A stretch of 64,000 nucleotides of DNA from positions 55,759 to 119,758 of the forward strand of contig JAKZTE010000001.1 in the NCBI GenBank assembly GCA_047517285.1. Reading direction: 5' to 3'. Source of the stretch: UBA57 sp963577725 (GTDB lineage Archaea; Thermoproteota; Nitrososphaeria; Nitrososphaerales; UBA57). A program made the position numbers and the translations under genes. Of this stretch, positions 52,940 through 61,578 are shown in pieces (position 1 is the stretch's first letter; each line of letters opens with the position of its first letter). The notes beneath the pieces were generated by a model. That model was not told where the DNA came from, ran no database searches, and saw only the letters and a list, made by a program, of their open reading frames with translations.

Positions 52940-54205
52940 AACCTCTTTCTCAAAAATTCCTTTCACTGTTGCATCTAATTTCTTTTTATACGTCGCAGTA
53001 GTGTAAATTCGAATTATATTCATATACCCTAATATTGCATTCATCAGTGGCAATTCTGTAGCTTTTGTTATTTCAAATTCTTTCTTTCGTGTATTATTCA
53101 GCAATACTGTAATTTCCTTGAAAGATTCTTTTGTTGATGTCGTAGGAACTGAAGTTGCAGTTGACACATCAATGAATATATGACTCTTTGGTATCTTGGA
53201 TTTCTCTGCAATCTCTTCTGTTAAATTCTCCCGAAATTTTCTTTGAGCAAATATCTTTGTACTAAATTCGTCTTTTCCTAAGACAATCTTTTCAAAGACT
53301 AGTTTTAACATCTTTCTATTTGTATAATCTATTGCTAATTTCTTTGCTAATTTTGAGTTCTCACTATTGGAATTAATATTTGAAATATCATACAGAACTC
53401 TCTCATCGGTTAATTGTAAAAAACCGTCCAAATTATCGAGATTTGTGAAATGTAATTCTTCATCTGATAAATTCATTGCCCTTATTATCATCACTGCAGA
53501 CGCACGAACACTTTTATGAAAATATACAGCTCTGAACATCTCATACCTTGCTAACATTAAGGATTCTAGCGCATACACGCTGTCTTTATTTATTGCCAGT
53601 TTCTTTCCTGCAATTTCATACGCATCGATAATCCTGTGTACATCTACTTTTCCATATTCTACTCCTGAAAAATACGAATCTCTTAGTAAATAATCCATTG
53701 AATCAACACTTAGAAATCCAGCAATTATATCGTTCATAAATCTGGGATGATTTTTTGATGTTCCTACACATAGATTGGAAAACTTTTTTACATTAACTCC
53801 AAACTTTGATAAGATGTCTGCAATTTCTGTCTCCCTAATTATACGATCTGTAATGTTTTCATGCGTCATTCCTTTTTCATGAAGTACCTCTTCAAACAGA
53901 TGAGAGAATGGACCATGACCAATATCATGTAATAGTGCAGCTATTGATAACTCATTACTCATATCTTCATTGATTATTTCTTGAGACTTTAGATGATTTG
54001 CCGCTCTTTTTGCTAAGTGCATAGAACCAATACAATGCTCAAATCTTGTATGAAGAGCTCCTGGGTATGTTAGATGTGCGGATGCCAGTTGTCTAATTTT
54101 TCTCAACCTCTGAAAAACCGGTGAATCAATTATCTCACATTCTAATTCATTCACGTAAATATATCCGTGTACTGGATCTCTTATTTGTGTAATTCCATCT
54201 TTCAA
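52934..54205 (-). CDS. HD-domain phosphohydrolase, SAMHD1/dGTPase-like
   Basis: A 423-residue metal-dependent phosphohydrolase. The HD metal ligands are visible: His in HTRFEHCIGSMH (about residues 49-60) and His-Asp in AALLHDIGHGPFSHLFEE (about 91-108), with the distal Asp in FLSVDSMDYLLRDSYF. The N-terminal RDPVHGYIYVNELE is typical of the SAMHD1-like branch, which hydrolyses dNTPs. It starts at TTG immediately after the dTMP kinase stop codon, so the two enzymes of deoxynucleotide balance are coupled. Confidence 0.88.
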   Translation of the reverse strand: MKDGITQIRDPVHGYIYVNELECEIIDSPVFQRLRKIRQLASAHLTYPGALHTRFEHCIGSMHLAKRAANHLKSQEIINEDMSNELSIAALLHDIGHGPFSHLFEEVLHEKGMTHENITDRIIRETEIADILSKFGVNVKKFSNLCVGTSKNHPRFMNDIIAGFLSVDSMDYLLRDSYFSGVEYGKVDVHRIIDAYEIAGKKLAINKDSVYALESLMLARYEMFRAVYFHKSVRASAVMIIRAMNLSDEELHFTNLDNLDGFLQLTDERVLYDISNINSNSENSKLAKKLAIDYTNRKMLKLVFEKIVLGKDEFSTKIFAQRKFRENLTEEIAEKSKIPKSHIFIDVSTATSVPTTSTKESFKEITVLLNNTRKKEFEITKATELPLMNAILGYMNIIRIYTTATYKKKLDATVKGIFEKEVS

Positions 54206-54820
54206 CTAATTCACATCTTTGATTTTATACTTATTTACAACTAAATTCCAAATTTCTTTACTTACTTCTTCTTTACTTCTGTTTCCCTTTATTTTAGACC
54301 ATTTGTTCATAGTTGCAAGTTTCTTATACCTAGACTTTACATTATTGAGAAATTTTCTATCTTTCTCATATCTATCACGATTCTCACTCTTTCGAAATAC
54401 TGATTCTGTTATTGGAATGTCTATTAATATAGTTAAATCCGGTTTTGGCAGACCTAAATCTAAATTTTCCAACCACTCCTTCTTCAAACCATTTGCTAAT
54501 CCATATGCAATATTTGAATCACAATAGCGATTACAGACCACAAAATCCATGTTTTCTAATTTATACCTTACCTCTTTTTCAGATTCCCATCTATTTGCTG
54601 ATAGTAATATATGAGACATTTCTAGAGAAAAACTATCATCATGAAGACATTTTTTTACTAATCTGCCTATGCTTGTGTTGTATTTTGGAAAAGATATGTA
54701 GCCCACTTTGTATCCTTTCTTTTTTAACCTATTTCTAAGCAATATTGATTGAGTTTTTTTCCCTGATTGATCAATTCCCTCAAAGACAATGAATTTCCCT
54801 TTCCTCAATAACTGAACCAC
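54206..54820 (-). CDS. tmk: Thymidylate kinase
   Basis: Phosphorylates dTMP to dTDP. The 204-residue protein has P-loop EGIDQSGKKTQS (about residues 14-25; the family usual is E-G-x-D-G-A-G-K-S/T-T), the thymidine-site arginine in SANRWESE, the V-C-N-R-Y-C-D-S-N stretch that parallels D-R-Y, and an R-x-x-x-R lid segment (RKSENRDRYEKD). It starts at GTG. Its downstream neighbour, abutting without a gap, is the HD dNTPase-like protein. Confidence 0.88.
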   Translation of the reverse strand: MVQLLRKGKFIVFEGIDQSGKKTQSILLRNRLKKKGYKVGYISFPKYNTSIGRLVKKCLHDDSFSLEMSHILLSANRWESEKEVRYKLENMDFVVCNRYCDSNIAYGLANGLKKEWLENLDLGLPKPDLTILIDIPITESVFRKSENRDRYEKDRKFLNNVKSRYKKLATMNKWSKIKGNRSKEEVSKEIWNLVVNKYKIKDVN

Positions 54821-54897
54821 GTTGTTGATTTATATAAGGTAACTATCAAGTTTTTTGACAGTCTAAATTTTTATCTTTGTATTACATAATATATTCT

Positions 54898-56436
54898 GTG
54901 CCATCCCAATTTATCGAAAAACAATATGTTAAATTAAACACTATTGATAAACGGGAATACCAAGTCAACATAGCAGATTCTATTAAATCTCAGAATTCTA
55001 TTGTTGTATTACCTACTGGTCTGGGAAAAACTGTAATTGCGTTATTATCTATGGCCGAGTCCATGATCAATAATCCCACAAAAACCTGTATGATCTTAGC
55101 ACCAACTCGTGTACTTGTTCACCAACATTATGAATTCTTGTTGAATTCACTCAATCTTAGCGAAACTGAAATTAGCGTAATAACGGGAGAAGATACACTT
55201 AAAAAAAGGCAAACTAAATGGCAGAATCAAATCGTCTGTGCTACACCTCAAATATTACAACTCGATATTAATCGCGGAATAATAGATTTAGAACAATTCT
55301 CTATTGTTATTTTTGATGAGGTGCACCGAGCTGTTGGAGAATATGCATATGCACCTGTCGCACAATCACTATATTCAAAAAACAGTGAAGTCATAATGCA
55401 TGGAATGACTGCATCTCTTCCTAGCGAATCATCCAAAATCGAAGAAATTATGAATAATATACATGCTACACATATAGAATCTCGCGATCGTGAAAGCGAA
55501 GACGTAAAACCCTATGTTTATGATACAAAAATTGAAAAAATTGAGATTGAACTAACTGACGAAATTAAAACAATTAGCAATCTGATTAAAAAAACTATAT
55601 CTTCCTATTCATTGAAACTTCGTAATAATGGTCAATTATTGCCCAGAGATCCTTCATTAAAAGCAGTTCTTGCAAAAAGCCATCAGATTGAAAAAGATCC
55701 ATATTTATCAAAACGTTGGGATATTCGAAGTAATCTATATTCTTTGGTTAGATTATTACATGGGATTAATATAATCGAAACTCAAGGCGTAGATAGTTTC
55801 TCAAAATACGTCTCTCGACTTAAGTCAAAACAAAAATCTAGCGGTGTTAAAAAATTACTTGAACATCCAGATTTTAGCCAAGCAATTATTCTTACTGATC
55901 GACTTCAATCTCTTGGGGAAGACCATCCAAAACTTGCTAAATTAGAAAGCGTCATGGAAGCAAACCTCAGAGGTACAGATAAGGCTATAATATTTGCTAG
56001 TTATCGAGATACAGTTGATAAAATCTTTGAAGTACTTCATGGCAAAGGATATCATGTTGGTACATTAATTGGAAAAAGCGGACAGACTGGCCAATCACAG
56101 AAACAACAATTAGAATCACTTGAAAAACTCAAATCCGGAGAACTTGATATTCTCGTAGCAACTCAGGTTGGGGAAGAGGGGCTCGACGTTTCAGAATGTA
56201 AACTTGTTGTTTTTTATGATAATGTTTCCAGCGCTATAAGATTTACACAACGACTAGGAAGAACCGGCCGCCGTTCACCAGGAAAAGTCGTATCTTTTAT
56301 TACTAAAGGCACACGCGACGAAACCAATTATTATATCAGCCAACAAAGATTGTCTAAATCTCAAAGAACTATAAAACGTATGAATAAAAATTATAAAAAA
56401 CCCGTTGAAAAAAAAGGATTGGATAAATTCCTTTAA
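54898..56436 (+). CDS. Hef/FANCM-type superfamily 2 helicase, no nuclease domain
   Basis: A 512-residue helicase, from GTG 54898. Motif Q-like KREYQVNIAD, Walker A LPTGLGKTVIAL, motif II FDEVHRAV, motif III TASLP, motif IV-V IFASYRDTV and ATQVGEEGLDV, motif VI QRLGRTGRR. The helical insert between the two helicase domains (about residues 205-335) is that of Hef/FANCM/MDA5 helicases, which process stalled replication forks. The C-terminal XPF-type nuclease of euryarchaeal Hef is missing; the protein ends right after domain 2. The last residues, KKGLDKFL, resemble a PCNA-interacting motif. Confidence 0.87.
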   Translation: MPSQFIEKQYVKLNTIDKREYQVNIADSIKSQNSIVVLPTGLGKTVIALLSMAESMINNPTKTCMILAPTRVLVHQHYEFLLNSLNLSETEISVITGEDTLKKRQTKWQNQIVCATPQILQLDINRGIIDLEQFSIVIFDEVHRAVGEYAYAPVAQSLYSKNSEVIMHGMTASLPSESSKIEEIMNNIHATHIESRDRESEDVKPYVYDTKIEKIEIELTDEIKTISNLIKKTISSYSLKLRNNGQLLPRDPSLKAVLAKSHQIEKDPYLSKRWDIRSNLYSLVRLLHGINIIETQGVDSFSKYVSRLKSKQKSSGVKKLLEHPDFSQAIILTDRLQSLGEDHPKLAKLESVMEANLRGTDKAIIFASYRDTVDKIFEVLHGKGYHVGTLIGKSGQTGQSQKQQLESLEKLKSGELDILVATQVGEEGLDVSECKLVVFYDNVSSAIRFTQRLGRTGRRSPGKVVSFITKGTRDETNYYISQQRLSKSQRTIKRMNKNYKKPVEKKGLDKFL

Positions 56437-56484
56437 TCTGTATTTTTTTATACATTTATTATTTACGTATTTAAATAATCAATA

Positions 56485-57285
56485 ATGAATTGTTCGTTCT
56501 GCAACGTATCAGAAGATTTACCATTTACTTGCTCTTATTGCGAACTCATTCTCTGTTCTTTACATCATTTACCAGAAAAACACCAATGTAGTCAATTATA
56601 CCGTGTTCATAAACCTCGAGATAGTTCATATCAAAACACCAATTCTCAGTTCTCTGTTGAAAATTTCAATAATCTTGATTATAGAATGAATCGCATTTTG
56701 AATACCGAATTACGTCAATTACTACTTGGTATGGTTTTGGTACTCTTAGTAGGAATCTCATTCTTTCTGAGTAATAATTCTTCATATTCTGCAATTACAA
56801 TTGTAATTCTTGGCCTCGTACTGATGGGTTCATTTTTAATTCATGAGATGTCTCATAAATTCCTTGCACTGAGGAATGGATATAGAGCAGAATTTCGCGT
56901 CAATTCAATTGGCGTACTTCTGACATCTTTGAGTATATTCCCATTTATTCCATTGAAGATTATTGCCCCTGGGGCAGTTGTAATATCTGGATACCCTTCT
57001 AATTCAAAACTGGGAAAAATTGCTTTAGCAGGTCCTGCAAGTAATATGATTCTTGGTTTATGTTCAATATTTATTCTAACATCTTTTTCTCTCACAGCAG
57101 AGTTGTTTGCAATAATCTCTACTGCTGCATATATAAATGGAATTCTTGCAGCGTTCAATTTATTACCATTTAGCATAATTGATGGAAAGAAAGTATATAA
57201 TTGGAATAAATATATCTGGATTTCTTCTTTTATTTTTTGTATATCATTTATATTTGTTGTATCTAATATAATAAGAATAACATGA
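56485..57285 (+). CDS. AN1 zinc finger fused to a site-2 (M50) protease
   Basis: A 266-residue protein. Residues 3-35 match the AN1 finger exactly: C3-x2-C6-x9-C16-x2-C19-x4-C24-x2-H27-x5-H33-x-C35. After a short linker, six membrane helices form a site-2 protease core with H120-E-x2-H124 in the first catalytic helix, GPASN (about residues 183-187) and N225-L-L-P-x4-D233-G in the last. It should cleave membrane proteins inside the bilayer, with the AN1 domain facing the cytoplasm. Its stop overlaps the start of the aminopeptidase gene (ATGA), so the two proteases are translationally coupled. Confidence 0.88.
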   Translation: MNCSFCNVSEDLPFTCSYCELILCSLHHLPEKHQCSQLYRVHKPRDSSYQNTNSQFSVENFNNLDYRMNRILNTELRQLLLGMVLVLLVGISFFLSNNSSYSAITIVILGLVLMGSFLIHEMSHKFLALRNGYRAEFRVNSIGVLLTSLSIFPFIPLKIIAPGAVVISGYPSNSKLGKIALAGPASNMILGLCSIFILTSFSLTAELFAIISTAAYINGILAAFNLLPFSIIDGKKVYNWNKYIWISSFIFCISFIFVVSNIIRIT

Positions 57286-58739
57286 AGAAAAAATTTAGTG
57301 CCTTTGAAATTAGTTCATTTATCTCTACAACTATCTATGACGATCTATCATTAAGTCCTAATACTCGTAAAATCGATAAACAAATTGGTAATCTTATCTC
57401 AAGCATTATAAAAAATAAAGAATTTACGGGAAAGTCTAGTGAATCAATGTTACTCAGGACTCCTCAAACAAATGTCCTCCTAATCGGATTAGGAAATAAA
57501 AAATGTCTATCAAATGATAAATTACGCGACGCCGCTGCTAAAGCTTCAATCACTGCAAAAAATCTAAAAACTAAATCATTCTCGTTTAATCATGATGTTT
57601 CTGATATGACTAATGATTATGTCGAAGCAGTTGTTCAAGGATCTGAATTAGGACTTTATAATTTCAATGTTTATAAAAGTAACAAGAAGGACTTTCGCCC
57701 TTTGACCATGAATATAATTATAAAAAATAAAACTAAAACTTCTCTTACAAAGAGTATTAGAAATGGTGAAATCATTGCTGACGCAATAATGCTTTCTCGT
57801 GATATTTCTAATCTTCCTAGTAGAGATTGTACTCCTCTACAACTTGCTTCTCGCGCTAAAAAAATCTCATCAAATAGACTAATAAAAACTAAAATTTTTA
57901 ATACTGATAAACTCAAAAAACTGGGTTTTGGCGGCCTTTTAGGCGTAGCTAGCGGTTCTCAACAACCTCCTTGTTTCATAATAATGGAATATAATGGAGG
58001 CAAACGAGGTGAAAAACCAATTGTATTTGTTGGCAAAACAATTACTTTTGATACTGGAGGAATTTCTATAAAGCCATCAGCTTCTATGGATGAAATGAAA
58101 CATGATAAATCCGGTGGCGCTACTGTTATGGCTATAATGCAAGCCGTTGCAGATCTTAAACTTCCAGTTAATGTTGTTGGTTTGATGCCCGCTACAGAAA
58201 ATATGCCTAGTGGCTCTGCCTACAAACCTGGTGATGTTATCACATTTTATAATAAAAAGACTGCAGAAATTCTAAATACAGATGCAGAAGGCCGTGTAAT
58301 TCTTGCAGATGCTCTATCTTACGCTCAAAACTATAAACCACGGATGATTATTGATTTTGCAACATTGACTGGCGCATGTATAATTGCACTTGGTACTGCT
58401 GTAAGCGGTCTTCTTGGTAATGATAAAAAAATTATTAATTCATTATTTGAATCTGGCGAACGTACTGGTGAAAAAGTCTGGGAACTTCCTTTAACTAATG
58501 AATATAAAAAACTTATTAAAAGTGATATTGCTGATATTAAAAATATTGGAGGTCGAGGAGCTGGTACAATAACTGCCGCCGCATTTCTTAGTTACTTTGT
58601 TGATGATTATCCATGGGCTCATTTGGATATTGCTGGTACAGCCTGGACTCAAGAAGGCACTCCTAAAAAATCTTATATTAAGAAAGGAGCTACTGGAGTT
58701 GGAGTTCTTTTGAGTATAGATTTCTTAAGAAATTTATAA
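57282..58739 (+). CDS. pepA: Leucyl aminopeptidase, M17 family
   Basis: A 485-residue aminopeptidase with the two-zinc site: Lys and Asp in FVGKTITFDTGGISIKP (about residues 247-263), Asp in MKHDKSGGATV and Asp-Glu with Arg in the signature NTDAEGRVILADAL. The N-terminal regulatory domain is less conserved, as usual in the family. It removes N-terminal residues from peptides and is coupled to the AN1 site-2 protease gene upstream. Confidence 0.93.
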   Translation: MKKKFSAFEISSFISTTIYDDLSLSPNTRKIDKQIGNLISSIIKNKEFTGKSSESMLLRTPQTNVLLIGLGNKKCLSNDKLRDAAAKASITAKNLKTKSFSFNHDVSDMTNDYVEAVVQGSELGLYNFNVYKSNKKDFRPLTMNIIIKNKTKTSLTKSIRNGEIIADAIMLSRDISNLPSRDCTPLQLASRAKKISSNRLIKTKIFNTDKLKKLGFGGLLGVASGSQQPPCFIIMEYNGGKRGEKPIVFVGKTITFDTGGISIKPSASMDEMKHDKSGGATVMAIMQAVADLKLPVNVVGLMPATENMPSGSAYKPGDVITFYNKKTAEILNTDAEGRVILADALSYAQNYKPRMIIDFATLTGACIIALGTAVSGLLGNDKKIINSLFESGERTGEKVWELPLTNEYKKLIKSDIADIKNIGGRGAGTITAAAFLSYFVDDYPWAHLDIAGTAWTQEGTPKKSYIKKGATGVGVLLSIDFLRNL

Positions 58740-58745
58740 TCTGTT

Positions 58746-60368
58746 TTAATAATCCATTCCGCCAGGTGGGCCGCCTGCGCCTCCACCTTTAGCAGATGAT
58801 ATTGTATCATCAATTCTTAATATCATGTTTGTTACTTCAACTGCTGATTTGATTACTTGTTCTTTGACCTTTAACGGCTCATAGACATTTCTTTTCGACA
58901 TGTCTGCTAATCCTCCTCTTAATGCATCAACACCATACCATTTCTTTCCTTCAACTTGTCCTGCTCTTAAGTTTACTTGGGTGTCTATTGCATCCATTCC
59001 TGCATTCTCTGCCAATGTAATTGGTAATGATTCTATAGCATCTGCGAATTTCTGTGCGGCTAATTGCTCTCTTCCTGTTAACTTATTTGCCCATTGTCGT
59101 ATTTTAAACGCAACATTGGCTTCAGGGGCACCTCCACCTGCTACAATGTACGGATATTCTAAAACATCCTTTACTACCATTAATGAATCATGCAAAGATC
59201 TTTCTGCTTCATCAAGAACTCTTGGAGAGCCTCCTCGTATTAATATTGATACTGCCTTTGGATTCTTACATCCCTCAATGAATACCCATTTATCAGTCTC
59301 AATTTTTCTTTCTTCTACTAATGCTGCAGAACCCAAGTCATCCTTTGACAGATCCTTCAAATTTGAAATTATTCTAGCTCCTGTTGCCTTAGCTATTTTT
59401 ACCATATCACTTTCTTTTACTCTTCTAACTGCCATGATTTCTTCTTGCGCTAAGTAATGTTGAGCGATATCATCTATACCTTTTTGGCATATTACAATAT
59501 TTGCACCAGATGCAACTATTTGATCAACGTATTGTTTCAACATTCTATTCTCTTCATCTAAGAATTGTTTCATTTGTAATGGGTCATTGATTCTAATTTC
59601 TGCACTGATTTCTGTTTTTTCAATTTCTAATGCAGTGTTGACAATTGCAATTTTTGCTTTGCTGATTGACTTAGGCATACTAGAGTGGACTACTTCTTTA
59701 TCGAGAACAATACCTTTAATTAACGAAGTTTCGTTCATTGAAGCTCCTGGTTTCTTATCGATTTTAACATTCTCTAAATCTATTTTTGTTTCTCCATTAG
59801 TATTATCTGCAACCAATAATAATGCATCTACAACAATTTTTGATAATTCTTTTGATTCTTCTGCAACTAGTTTACTCATCATACTTGTCGTTGCAATTTT
59901 TATCAACATATCTTTGTCATCTTTGTCCACTTTAATCGCAATCTTCTTTAAAATATCAAGTGCTTCTTCAGCTGCTCTTGCATATCCGTCAATTACCATT
60001 GTTGGATGTACTTCTTTATCAATTAGTTCTTGTGCTTTCTCTAATAATGCTCCTGAAAATACAACTGATGTTGTAGTTCCATCGCCAACTTCACTATCTG
60101 TAGTTTTTGCGACTTCCACCATCATCTTTCCTGCAGGATGTTGCATATCTATTTCTTTCAAAATTGTAGCTCCATCATTTGTTATAGTTACGTCTCCTAA
60201 ACCATCTACTAACATCTTATCCATTCCTCTAGGACCTAATGACGTTTTCACTAATTGTGCAACCAGTGTTGCAGCAAATATGTTGTTCTTTTGTGCTTCT
60301 TTTCCCTTTGTTTCACTTGAACCTTCTTTCAAAATAAAGATAGGCTGACCGTTATTATTAGACATCAA
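58746..60368 (-). CDS. thsA: Thermosome (group II chaperonin) subunit
   Basis: A 540-residue CCT/thermosome subunit with the family pattern: GPRGMDKMLVDGLGDVTITNDGATILK, the catalytic GDGTTSVVFSGALL, apical GANIVICQKGIDD and the C-terminal GGGAPEANVAF. The end is the Gly/Pro-rich tail typical of archaeal thermosomes. Thaumarchaeota usually have one or two such genes. Monocistronic, upstream of pus10 on the same strand. Confidence 0.96.
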   Translation of the reverse strand: MMSNNNGQPIFILKEGSSETKGKEAQKNNIFAATLVAQLVKTSLGPRGMDKMLVDGLGDVTITNDGATILKEIDMQHPAGKMMVEVAKTTDSEVGDGTTTSVVFSGALLEKAQELIDKEVHPTMVIDGYARAAEEALDILKKIAIKVDKDDKDMLIKIATTSMMSKLVAEESKELSKIVVDALLLVADNTNGETKIDLENVKIDKKPGASMNETSLIKGIVLDKEVVHSSMPKSISKAKIAIVNTALEIEKTEISAEIRINDPLQMKQFLDEENRMLKQYVDQIVASGANIVICQKGIDDIAQHYLAQEEIMAVRRVKESDMVKIAKATGARIISNLKDLSKDDLGSAALVEERKIETDKWVFIEGCKNPKAVSILIRGGSPRVLDEAERSLHDSLMVVKDVLEYPYIVAGGGAPEANVAFKIRQWANKLTGREQLAAQKFADAIESLPITLAENAGMDAIDTQVNLRAGQVEGKKWYGVDALRGGLADMSKRNVYEPLKVKEQVIKSAVEVTNMILRIDDTISSAKGGGAGGPPGGMDY

Positions 60369-60391
60369 TAATCACATTTGTGTTGGTACAA

Positions 60392-61576
60392 CTAGGTTTT
60401 TAACGTTTTCTCTGTTTCTTGAACCTTGACATAATGTATGTCAAACGGAGCTATTTTATCAACCGAACATTTTATTCTCATCACTTTCCTAAAATTTGGC
60501 TCTATTTGTCCATTTTCACCAGATACTAATTTCTTAATATTTATACCTCCCTCACAAATTAATTCAACTGTAAATCGTTTTCCGGATACTTTCTTTAGTT
60601 TTATTGATCTAATTCTTCTTGTAAAATACTTGTTTTTGTTCATTGAATAGATTGAAATATCTCTTTCACTAAAATAATTCTCTATTTTTTCCAATCTTTT
60701 TGCATCTTTTAAATTAGACTCGAAATTCACTATTGCTTTCATAATAAAACCTTGATCAATAATTGGTCTCTTTCGTAATATCTCTACAGATTTTATTATT
60801 ATTCCATGATTCATCTTCTTTTCTCTAAACAATGCTTTACGCTTTATTGGCGAAGAGACTTCTGCAAAAAATGGCCTTCCATTATACTTCACTAGACTGT
60901 TTCGATCCTCACTTCCTATCCATGATATCTTTACTGCATTTGCATTAAATTTCTTTATTAGAAATTTATGTATCTCGTTTTCTACTGAAGGTACTCTCAT
61001 AAATCCTGAATATCTACATTTCTTACATCCTTCACTCTTGCATTGTTTACATCTTTGTTTTTTCTGATTTATTCCTCTTTTACTCTTAACATATCTACCC
61101 ATTACAAATATAGACCTTGACGACACTTCAATTTCATCCAATAATGTATTTACTAGAATATTCAATTCAGGTCTATTCAGACTAATTGTTCTACCATTAC
61201 TTCTTTTTATTAATCTTGATACTTCTTTTGTTATTTCACTTTTTATTGGTTCTCCACCTTTTACTTTAAACTCTGATCTAATTACATCTTCTCTTTCGAT
61301 TATATCAGAATCCAGAATCGTTCCTACCATAAAACTCGAATATTCAAATCCTTCAATCTCATTTAGTATCCTTTTTGCCATTTTATTCAAATTTGACATC
61401 ATTCCTTCACAAATGAAACATTCTTTCTTGATTTGATTCTTTTCTATAGCCCGACGAATCTGTTTTCCATATATTCTGTTTATATCATTGTTTGGAAATT
61501 GTCTGCCCAGACAACTATCACATAATTTATATCTATACAGAACTCTTTTTGCTATTTTTATTCTGGTATGATCCAG
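60392..61576 (-). CDS. pus10: tRNA pseudouridine synthase Pus10, start codon not canonical
   Basis: Makes pseudouridine 54 and 55 in tRNA. The catalytic Asp is in GSEDRNSLV; the C-terminal half carries the RRIRSIKLKKVSGKRF and KCSVDKIAPFDIHYVK family regions, and a C-x2-C ... C-x2-C knuckle lies around CKQCKSEGCKKCR. The first ATG (61402) would give 336 residues and cut off the N-terminal zinc motif. The frame stays open upstream, reading LCDSCLGRQF and ECFICEG, and ends at a TAA overlapping the SRP54 stop. No ATG, GTG or TTG exists there, so CTG 61576 (about 394 residues) or another rare start is proposed. Confidence 0.85.
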   Translation of the reverse strand: MDHTRIKIAKRVLYRYKLCDSCLGRQFPNNDINRIYGKQIRRAIEKNQIKKECFICEGMMSNLNKMAKRILNEIEGFEYSSFMVGTILDSDIIEREDVIRSEFKVKGGEPIKSEITKEVSRLIKRSNGRTISLNRPELNILVNTLLDEIEVSSRSIFVMGRYVKSKRGINQKKQRCKQCKSEGCKKCRYSGFMRVPSVENEIHKFLIKKFNANAVKISWIGSEDRNSLVKYNGRPFFAEVSSPIKRKALFREKKMNHGIIIKSVEILRKRPIIDQGFIMKAIVNFESNLKDAKRLEKIENYFSERDISIYSMNKNKYFTRRIRSIKLKKVSGKRFTVELICEGGINIKKLVSGENGQIEPNFRKVMRIKCSVDKIAPFDIHYVKVQETEKTLKT

Positions 61577-61578
61577 TT

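Noticed and set aside
59587..60348. A 253-codon open frame antisense to the thermosome gene
   Set aside because: It is Ser/Ile/Val-rich low-complexity sequence opposite a strongly conserved chaperonin, a typical consequence of codon usage.
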